Positions 1-5,235 of a stretch of 8,008 nt of DNA are shown here, in pieces. Every line of letters starts with the position of its first letter. Position 1 is the first letter of the stretch. Origin of the DNA: Candidatus Latescibacterota bacterium (GTDB lineage Bacteria; Latescibacterota; UBA2968; GCA-2709665). The notes beneath the pieces are model-generated. The model did not search any database. It saw only the letters and a list, made by a program, of their open reading frames with translations, and was not told where the DNA came from. The DNA lies in contig JASLMQ010000083.1 of NCBI GenBank assembly GCA_030746455.1, positions 1 through 8,008 on the forward strand, read 5' to 3'. The translations under genes and the position numbers were made by a program.

Positions 1-1
1 C

Positions 2-979
2 GGGTTCGACGACCCGCTGAGGATCCGGATCGAACTCACGGTACGAGATCGTGACCTGGACGTGGACTACGCGGGCAGCTCCCCACAGGTGAATCGCGGC
101 ATCAACGTGGTCTACAACTACACCCATGCTTACACGACATATCCCCTCAAGATCTCCATCAGTCCGTCGGTGCCGAACAACGAGGGGAGCTTCAGGCCGG
201 TGACGGTCCGGGCCCCCGAGGGGTGCGTGCTCAATGCCCAGTACCCCTGCGCCGTCGGGGCCAGGCACCTCATCGGACACTTCCTGTCGCAGGCCGTGTT
301 CGGTGCGCTGTCGCAGGCGATACCCAGCCGGGTTCTCGCGGATGGCTCCGCAGGGCTGTGGAATACCCAGCTGGAGGGATATGACTCCGAGGGGAGGATG
401 TTCTGCTACATCTACTTCTCGGCCGGCGGTATGGGCGGGCGTCCGACGTCCGATGGGCTGTCCGCTACGGCCTTTCCTAGTGGAATCAAGGGCGTTCCGG
501 CGGAGACCATCGAGGCCGTGTCTCCAGTGCTGATGCTCAAGCGGTCCCTGAGGCCCGACTCGGGGGGCGCGGGGCGCTACCGCGGGGGCCTGGGGCAGGA
601 GATGGTGCTGAAGATGGATTCCGACCGGCCGGTCCTTCACTCGTGCATGTATGACCGAACCCGGTGTCCGGCCCGGGGATTCCTGGGAGGGATGGACGGT
701 GCCGCAGGTGAGCTGGTGCTCTCCGATGGGACGCGTCCCCATCCGAAGGGGAAGTATGAGATCCAGCCGGGGCAAACCGTGACCCTGCGTCTCCCCGGGG
801 GAGGCGGATTCTACTCGCCCCTGGAACGGGATCCGGACAAGGTTTTCGAGGATGTACGGCAAGGGAGGGTCTCCGAGGCGTCAGCGGCAGACGTCTACGG
901 AGTCGTGATCGACGCAGCGAGTGGAGTTGTGGATCCCGATGCCACAACGGCGCTGCGGAACCGCCTTGGGAGCGAGTAG
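2..979 (+). CDS. Hydantoinase B/oxoprolinase family protein, C-terminal part (5' end outside window)
   Basis: This is the C-terminal 325 residues of a hydantoinase B/oxoprolinase subunit. The family, with HyuA-type partners, carries out ATP-dependent opening of hydantoin or 5-oxoproline rings or related carboxylations, in the cytoplasm. The reading frame is open from base 2 to the TAG at 977-979, and the GTG at 62 is an internal valine (VDYAGSSPQ), not a start. Family hallmarks appear in order: VDYAGSSPQVNRGIN, APEGCVLNAQYPCAVGAR, the glycine-rich AGGMGGRPTSDG, DSGGAGRYRGGLG, and the C-terminal PGGGGFYSPLERDP followed by VYGVVID. Full-length members have about 510-590 residues, so a little under half is missing at the left. 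The downstream gene lies 184 bases away behind its own promoter, so this is probably the last gene of its operon. A HyuA-like gene would be expected upstream. The family is secure; the substrate is not. Confidence 0.93.
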   Translation, partial: GFDDPLRIRIELTVRDRDLDVDYAGSSPQVNRGINVVYNYTHAYTTYPLKISISPSVPNNEGSFRPVTVRAPEGCVLNAQYPCAVGARHLIGHFLSQAVFGALSQAIPSRVLADGSAGLWNTQLEGYDSEGRMFCYIYFSAGGMGGRPTSDGLSATAFPSGIKGVPAETIEAVSPVLMLKRSLRPDSGGAGRYRGGLGQEMVLKMDSDRPVLHSCMYDRTRCPARGFLGGMDGAAGELVLSDGTRPHPKGKYEIQPGQTVTLRLPGGGGFYSPLERDPDKVFEDVRQGRVSEASAADVYGVVIDAASGVVDPDATTALRNRLGSE

Positions 980-1011
980 GCACCGATGCGCGGCTACGGG
1001 ACTTGCATTGC

Positions 1012-1040
1012 TTGACATCCTTCGGGACATGGTCCATGAT
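1012..1040 (+). promoter_or_regulatory. Sigma-70-like promoter for the exported protein gene
   Basis: A perfect TTGACA -35 box lies at 1012-1017 and a CATGAT -10 box (4 of 6 consensus bases) at 1035-1040, separated by exactly 17 bases. Transcription would start near 1047 and leave a leader of about 117 bases before the ATG at 1164. An 11-base palindrome, CATGG-T-CCATG at 1028-1038, covers the end of the spacer and most of the -10 box, so a repressor could bind there; this last point is inference. The placement right after the hydantoinase gene supports separate transcription. Confidence 0.55.
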
Positions 1041-1103
1041 TAGGCGTGAAGGACCTGCAGCGACTCAGGACCGAATACCCTGCTCTTCCGGCTCCGAACT
1101 ACG

Positions 1104-1140
1104 GGTGGTGCAAGGCTCAGAAAGCGAGACATGCACCACC
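1104..1140 (+). promoter_or_regulatory. Leader hairpin upstream of the exported protein gene
   Basis: GGTGGTGCA at 1104-1112 is the exact reverse complement of TGCACCACC at 1132-1140. Together they give a 9-bp perfect stem around a 19-base loop. No T-run follows, so it is not an ordinary terminator. It sits inside the predicted leader, 11 bases before the AGGAGG ribosome-binding site, where it could affect mRNA stability or translation. It also buries the alternative in-frame ATG at 1131. The function is inferred; the repeat is seen. Confidence 0.45.
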
Positions 1141-1151
1141 GGCAATCACAC

Positions 1152-1157
1152 AGGAGG
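1152..1157 (+). promoter_or_regulatory. Ribosome-binding site that fixes the start at 1164
   Basis: AGGAGG lies 6 bases before the ATG at 1164. The upstream in-frame ATG at 1131 has no such site and would put eleven polar, histidine- and arginine-rich residues ahead of a clear signal peptide. The start at 1164 is therefore preferred. Confidence 0.8.
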
Positions 1158-1163
1158 CTCGCC

Positions 1164-2114
1164 ATGCGTGCTCTGATTCTCACCTTCGCTTCTCTGATGC
1201 TGTTGATCCCGCATCGGCTTCAGGCAGGAGAGGGGGACCCGGTTCTCCTGAGGTACAAGCACCCGAAGGGGCAGCAGACGGTCTACAAGATCAAGAGAGC
1301 GATCGACCTGGAGATGGACAAACTCAGATGTCAGGCCCTGTTCGAGCACAAGTGCACCGAGCGTCTCACAGGGATCGGCGAAGATGGCACCCTGAGCCTG
1401 TCCGTCCTCTATGAAAACCTGAACGAGTCCCTGACGGTGGGCGGGAATCCGGTCATGAGATCCGTCTACGCCCTGCTGGCCGACCGGCCATTCGGAATCG
1501 ACCTGAGGCCTTGGGGCATCCTGGCCGGGTTTACCCCGCCGAACCTCGGTGCCTCCGACATCTACGATCGAGAGCTCCTGGACCTGTTGGCCCCCGGGCT
1601 CGAGCTGTACAACGGCCTGTGTGCGCCGGTGCTCCCCGAGGAGCCGGTCGGGGTGGGCGATACCTGGACTGCGGAGCGGGAATACGATGCCTCCTATGCC
1701 GCGGTTGGCAGGGACGCCAAGCTGAAGGTCAAGAGCACGTTCGAGGTGAAGAAGGCCAAGAAGCAGAAGGGCTCCCGGTGCTTCGAAATCGAGGAGAAGC
1801 TGGAGGTCACGTCTCTCGAAATCTATGTCTTCGGGGATCAGGTGATGTCCGCGGAAGGCACAGGAACCGGAGAGGCCAAGTTCCTTTTCGACTATGAGCA
1901 GGGCCTGATCAGAAAGTACGACAGCAAGTTCCAGCTGAAGGCGGATGCCGAGATCCTGAGGGGCATCGCTCAGGAGGTGGGCGCTCAGAAGAGCGTGGAC
2001 CGGTGGGCGGCATCCAGTGCCGCCGATCTACGTTCCCAGAAGATGACCGGTCCTGCCAAGATCGACATCTCCAGCAAGCGCGAGCTGAAGAAGGTGCAGA
2101 AGGTGAAGGAGTAG
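1164..2114 (+). CDS. Exported protein of unknown function (signal peptide, DUF6263-like features)
   Basis: The gene encodes a 316-residue protein with a Sec signal peptide: Arg2, a hydrophobic core at about residues 3-16, and a likely signal peptidase I site after LQA at residue 21. No Cys follows the cleavage site, so it is not a typical lipoprotein. The mature part has no further membrane segment and looks rich in beta strands. Residues about 157-170 (LPEEPVGVGDTWTA), a later GTGTGEAKFLFD segment (about 232-243) and a strand-rich C-terminal half recall DUF6263-type secreted proteins of environmental bacteria, but I am not sure of that assignment. I see no catalytic motif. The last 20 residues are lysine-rich. 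Two internal cysteines at 56 and 64, and others at 153 and 206, could form disulfides after export. The gene has its own promoter and terminator, so it appears monocistronic. Confidence 0.82.
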   Translation: MRALILTFASLMLLIPHRLQAGEGDPVLLRYKHPKGQQTVYKIKRAIDLEMDKLRCQALFEHKCTERLTGIGEDGTLSLSVLYENLNESLTVGGNPVMRSVYALLADRPFGIDLRPWGILAGFTPPNLGASDIYDRELLDLLAPGLELYNGLCAPVLPEEPVGVGDTWTAEREYDASYAAVGRDAKLKVKSTFEVKKAKKQKGSRCFEIEEKLEVTSLEIYVFGDQVMSAEGTGTGEAKFLFDYEQGLIRKYDSKFQLKADAEILRGIAQEVGAQKSVDRWAASSAADLRSQKMTGPAKIDISSKRELKKVQKVKE

Positions 2115-2154
2115 CATCCAGCCTGGGGCCGGGTGAAACCTGCCCTGGTAAGGC

Positions 2155-2204
2155 AGCCCTTGCCTGAGGACGGGCCCCGCCCCGTGTCGGCAAGGGTTCT
2201 TTCT
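2155..2204 (+). terminator. Strong intrinsic terminator after the exported protein gene
   Basis: CCCTTGCC at 2157-2164 pairs perfectly with GGCAAGGG at 2189-2196, and a G-T wobble plus an A-T pair can extend the base of the stem. Inside the loop is a second stem, ACGGG at 2170-2174 with CCCGT at 2181-2185. The run TTCTTTCT follows at 2197-2204. The structure begins 40 bases after the stop codon. It separates the exported protein gene from the downstream operon. Confidence 0.8.
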
Positions 2205-2244
2205 GTACCCTCCGAAGGGGACTTCTCACCCGCATGAGTTCGGC

Positions 2245-2273
2245 TTGCATCTTTCCCAGGCAGCACGTATTTT
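2245..2273 (+). promoter_or_regulatory. Possible promoter of the epimerase-permease-dehydrogenase operon
   Basis: TTGCAT at 2245-2250 and TATTTT at 2268-2273 are spaced by 17 bases. The -10 box matches 4 of 6 consensus bases; the -35 box keeps only the TTG core. The site lies between the terminator and the first gene of the operon, where a promoter is needed, in one of the few locally A+T-richer stretches. Transcription would start near 2280, giving a leader of about 120 bases. The call rests on spacing and position. Confidence 0.35.
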
Positions 2274-2298
2274 GAGGGTCGCTCGAGTCGTCTGGAAT

Positions 2299-2334
2299 GG
2301 GTCGGACCCTACGAGGATCGGCCTGAGTCCGATC
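2299..2334 (+). promoter_or_regulatory. Overlapping inverted repeats in the operon leader
   Basis: Three inverted repeats overlap here. GGGTC-G-GACCC at 2299-2309 is a near-perfect operator-like palindrome. TCGGAC at 2302-2307 pairs with GTCCGA at 2327-2332. GATCGG at 2316-2321 pairs with CCGATC at 2329-2334 around a 7-base loop. The last two share 2329-2332 and so exclude each other. This could be a protein-binding operator or alternative leader RNA structures. No known riboswitch is recognised. Stems of 5-6 bp also arise by chance in G+C-rich DNA. Confidence 0.25.
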
Positions 2335-2400
2335 GGGCACCGTCGACTGACAATGGCCGCAAGTGCTTCAGAAACTTTCTCTTGAGGAGGAGGTCGGGCG

Positions 2401-3192
2401 ATGAAGATTGGCGTGACGCAGATCATCCTTGGCGAGCTCACACTCGACGACTCGATCGCGCTGTGTCAGGAAGCGGGCTACGAGGCGCTCGAACTCGTCT
2501 TCGGGGAGGGGCGGGATCCCGACGTGGACATGAGCGACGACGAGATCCGCGGCGTGCGCGGGAGATGCGATGCCGCGGGGATCGAGATCAGCAGCTCCAT
2601 CGGTTGGTACGCCGATCGTGGAAGCTTCTTGAGTCCCGATCCATCGGAGAGGGAGAAGGGAAGGAAGAGCCTGGTCCGATCTCTGGAAATCGCGAACGTC
2701 CTGGGTGTCGATGCCGTGCTGCTTCACCCCGGGCAACTGACGGCCGCCGGGACCTACGAGGAGGTGTGGGACACCTTTCTGGGCGAGATGAAGGACATGG
2801 GGGGCGTCGCGGCCGAGAAGCAGGTTTCCATCGGTGTCGAGAACGTGTGGAACAAGTTCCTGCTCAGCCCGAGGGAGATGGGCGTGTTCGTGGATGCAGT
2901 GGGAAGCGACTGGGTGGGCACGTATCTGGACACGGCGAACATGATGTCCTACGGATTCCCCGAGCACTGGATCAGGGGATTGGGCAGCCGGATCCGTCGC
3001 GTGCATTTCAAGGATTTCATCAGGCGGGAGCACAAGTTCGTCCCTCTGATGGACGGCGATACCGACTGGCCCGCCGTTGTCGCAGACCTTCGGTCGATCG
3101 GATACGACCATCCCGTGATCCATGAGGTCGGTGGCGATCACGAGATGCAGATCGAAATGGCCAAGCGGATGAAGAAGATCGTTGCACTTTAG
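2401..3192 (+). CDS. Sugar phosphate isomerase/epimerase-like TIM-barrel protein
   Basis: This 263-residue cytoplasmic protein belongs to the xylose isomerase-like TIM-barrel (AP endonuclease 2) superfamily. Members epimerise or isomerise ketoses, sugar phosphates or inosose-type compounds with one divalent metal ion. The four expected metal ligands are visible at strand ends: Glu147 (GVENVW), Asp177 (LDTAN), His202 (RVHFKD) and Glu242 (VIHEVGG). They match the order and spacing of the Glu-Asp-His-Glu set of D-tagatose 3-epimerase-type enzymes. Other family signs are the N-terminal KIGVTQ strand, Glu31 after the second strand (ALELVFG) and LLHPG at 107-111. The length is normal. The ATG is supported by AGGAGGAGG at 2385-2393, 7 bases upstream. 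It is the first gene of the putative operon, and the next gene starts about 31 bases after its stop. The substrate is unknown; an endonuclease role is unlikely given the small size and the sugar-type neighbours. Confidence 0.88.
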   Translation: MKIGVTQIILGELTLDDSIALCQEAGYEALELVFGEGRDPDVDMSDDEIRGVRGRCDAAGIEISSSIGWYADRGSFLSPDPSEREKGRKSLVRSLEIANVLGVDAVLLHPGQLTAAGTYEEVWDTFLGEMKDMGGVAAEKQVSIGVENVWNKFLLSPREMGVFVDAVGSDWVGTYLDTANMMSYGFPEHWIRGLGSRIRRVHFKDFIRREHKFVPLMDGDTDWPAVVADLRSIGYDHPVIHEVGGDHEMQIEMAKRMKKIVAL

Positions 3193-3210
3193 GTCCAGCC
3201 GGGATCCATC

Positions 3211-3215
3211 GGGAG
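3211..3215 (+). promoter_or_regulatory. Ribosome-binding site supporting a TTG start at 3224
   Basis: GGGAG lies 8 bases before the TTG at 3224, which is in frame with the large membrane protein. The more upstream TTG at 3182 lies inside the end of the epimerase gene and has no good site. The GTG at 3251 has GGGA only about 2 bases away. The TTG at 3224 gives an N-terminus (MAQDVRNRD) close in length to that of the paralogue downstream. Confidence 0.5.
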
Positions 3216-3223
3216 ACGCAGGT

Positions 3224-5221
3224 TTGGCTCAGGACGTCCGAAACAGGGATGTGGATCGCGCTTCGGCGATCGAACCGATCGAGGACCGGGGGGTGACCTT
3301 GCGCGCCGTGGTCTTCGGGCTCTGCCTGGTGGTTGCGGTCAGCGTTCTGGGAAACACCGTTCGGTACATCTTGCACGCCTCCTTCATGGCCTACAGCCAC
3401 ATGCCGATGGGGAACCTGATCGTCTCGCTGCTCTGCATCATTTTCTGCTCAATCCTTGCGCGCGTGTTCGGCCGGCGCTTCGTGTTCTCCCGCAGCGAGT
3501 GGATCACGATCTTCGCCATGGGGTTCATCAGCTCGTTGGGCCCCACCTACGGCGTGAGCGGATATCTGGTAGGCGTGATCGTCACGCCCTACTACTTCGC
3601 CACCCCCGAGAACCGCTGGATCGAGTTCCTCCACCCCTACCTGCCCCAGTGGATCATCCCGGCAAACAAAGACGGGGCGATGACCTGGTTCTACGACGGC
3701 CTCCCGGCGGGGGCTCCCGTGCCCTGGGGTGCGTGGGCCATGCCCCTGTTCTGGTGGTTCACGTTCATCTCCGCCGTGGCCCTGGTCTGCCTGTGTGCCT
3801 CCATCATCATCCACCGCCAGTGGTCGGAGCACGAGAAGATCGTGTACCCGGCGATGGAGCCCATCGTCGAGATCATTTCGAACCCGGGCACCGGTCGGAC
3901 GCTGCTTCCCGAGTTCATGAAAGGCAAGGTGTTCTGGACCGGGTTCGTCATCACCTTCTTCGTCTTCGGTTGGAACATCGTCTCGTGGTTCTACCCGACA
4001 TTTCCAGTCTTCCCGACGGCCCGGGGAACCTGGATCCCGCTCGGGCGCGCCTTCCCTCCCCAGTGGATCTTTCTGAGCACGGTGGTCATCTGCTTTTCCT
4101 ACTTCGCGAGTCTCGAGGTCCTGCTCAGCCTGTGGGTCTTCGACCTGGTCTTCATTCTGGAGGGTGGGATTCTGAACCGCCTGGGCATAGAGGCGATCTC
4201 GCCCAACTACATGACCGGTCGCTACTCCTGGCAGACGGGCGGGGCCTTCGTGGCGCTGGCCCTGTGGTGGCTGTTCGTCTCGCGCGGTCACATACGCGAT
4301 GCCTTCCTCAAGGCCTGGCACCCCGACCGGTCCCCGGTCGACGACACGCGCGAGCTGCTGTCCTACCGGGCCGCCTTCATCGGTTTCGCCGCCTCCTGCC
4401 TCTACACGGTGGGGTGGCTCTGGCAGGCCGGTATGGATCCCGTGGTGATCATGGTGCTTATGCCCACGATGTTGGTGGCCTACTTCGGGGTGGCGAAGAT
4501 CCTGGCCGACTCGGGCCACGTCTACGTGGGGTCGCCCACCTCGGCGTGGAACCTGACCACGGCGGCCCTTGGGGGCGCCCAGAACATACCCGCGGCAACC
4601 CACGCGGTGCTCTATCCCGCCTCGGTCGCGATCAACCATTTCAGGGGCTTCGCGTTCTCGGTGGGAACCCACGTCAACCGCCTCGGTGATTTCGTTTCGG
4701 GGAACAAGCGGCGGTACTTCGGCGGCGTGTACGCCGCGTTCGTCGTGGGCATCGTGGCGTCCACCCTCTTCACCGTCTGGCTGGGCTACCGGATCGGGGG
4801 CTACAACTTTCAGCCGAACTGGCTGATCATCCGGGCCGGCTACGGAGGCTACAACCGAGCGGTAACCGACATCATCTCGCCTGAGAAGATGGAGGCGGCG
4901 GAATACTGGTTCTTCCTGGCAGGCGCCCTTTTCATGACGTTCCTCAACATCATGCGATTCCGTTTCACCTGGTGGCCCTTCCACCCCGTCGGCTTCGCCC
5001 TGTCGGGGGCCTGGCTGACCCGTCTGACGAGCTTCACGCTATTCATCGCCTGGCTGGCCAAGTTCATTCTGCTCAAGCTCGTGGGGGCATCGCTCTACCG
5101 GAAGTCCAGGCCGTTCTTCATCGGGGTGCTTGTCGCCTACATCCTGGTTACCGCAACCGGCCTCGTCGTCGACGCCATCTGGTTCGGCAAGCAGGGTCAC
5201 ACGATCCACAAGTGGTATTAG
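3224..5221 (+). CDS. DUF6785/DUF6784-type multi-spanning membrane protein A (permease-like)
   Basis: From the preferred TTG start this is a 665-residue inner-membrane protein with about 12-13 hydrophobic segments, roughly at 27-50, 62-80, 93-120, 170-196, 237-258, 281-312, 336-352, 381-400, 405-425, 499-520, 561-577, 601-617 and 631-653. It matches what I recall of DUF6785 (N-terminal) and DUF6784 (C-terminal): TPENRWIEFLHP at 127-138, WFYDGLPAGAPVPW at 155-168, HRQWSEHEK at 197-205, PAMEPIVEI at 209-217, and later RFTWWPFHPVGFALSG at 580-595 and SRPFFIG at 628-634. The fold has been thought to resemble oligopeptide (OPT) transporters, so a solute carrier role is likely but unproven. No ATP-binding site or signal peptide is present. 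Acidic residues Asp307, Glu313 and Asp429 fall in or beside membrane segments and are kept in the paralogue; they could bind substrate or couple to protons. The gene sits between the epimerase and its own paralogue, which starts 14 bases downstream. Confidence 0.85.
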   Translation: MAQDVRNRDVDRASAIEPIEDRGVTLRAVVFGLCLVVAVSVLGNTVRYILHASFMAYSHMPMGNLIVSLLCIIFCSILARVFGRRFVFSRSEWITIFAMGFISSLGPTYGVSGYLVGVIVTPYYFATPENRWIEFLHPYLPQWIIPANKDGAMTWFYDGLPAGAPVPWGAWAMPLFWWFTFISAVALVCLCASIIIHRQWSEHEKIVYPAMEPIVEIISNPGTGRTLLPEFMKGKVFWTGFVITFFVFGWNIVSWFYPTFPVFPTARGTWIPLGRAFPPQWIFLSTVVICFSYFASLEVLLSLWVFDLVFILEGGILNRLGIEAISPNYMTGRYSWQTGGAFVALALWWLFVSRGHIRDAFLKAWHPDRSPVDDTRELLSYRAAFIGFAASCLYTVGWLWQAGMDPVVIMVLMPTMLVAYFGVAKILADSGHVYVGSPTSAWNLTTAALGGAQNIPAATHAVLYPASVAINHFRGFAFSVGTHVNRLGDFVSGNKRRYFGGVYAAFVVGIVASTLFTVWLGYRIGGYNFQPNWLIIRAGYGGYNRAVTDIISPEKMEAAEYWFFLAGALFMTFLNIMRFRFTWWPFHPVGFALSGAWLTRLTSFTLFIAWLAKFILLKLVGASLYRKSRPFFIGVLVAYILVTATGLVVDAIWFGKQGHTIHKWY

Positions 5222-5235
5222 GCTGAGGTCGAACC

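Noticed and set aside
1046..1414. A 122-codon frame starting with GTG upstream of the exported protein
   Set aside because: It overlaps the exported protein gene in another frame, has no ribosome-binding site, and starts at the predicted transcription start itself.
2208..2219. A small CCCT-CCGA-AGGG hairpin after the terminator
   Set aside because: A 4-bp stem without a T-run is too weak to call a second terminator or a regulatory element.
2368..3141. Open frames of about 250 codons on both strands overlapping the epimerase
   Set aside because: The epimerase frame has all four metal ligands and a strong ribosome-binding site. The other frames show no motif and Arg/Gly-rich composition.
3449..4984. 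A 511-codon open frame on the minus strand opposite permease A
   Set aside because: Its translation is dominated by Arg, His, Glu, Asp, Gly and Pro without any domain, as expected for the antisense of a G+C-rich membrane protein gene. Permease A, with clear family motifs and a paralogue, explains the region.
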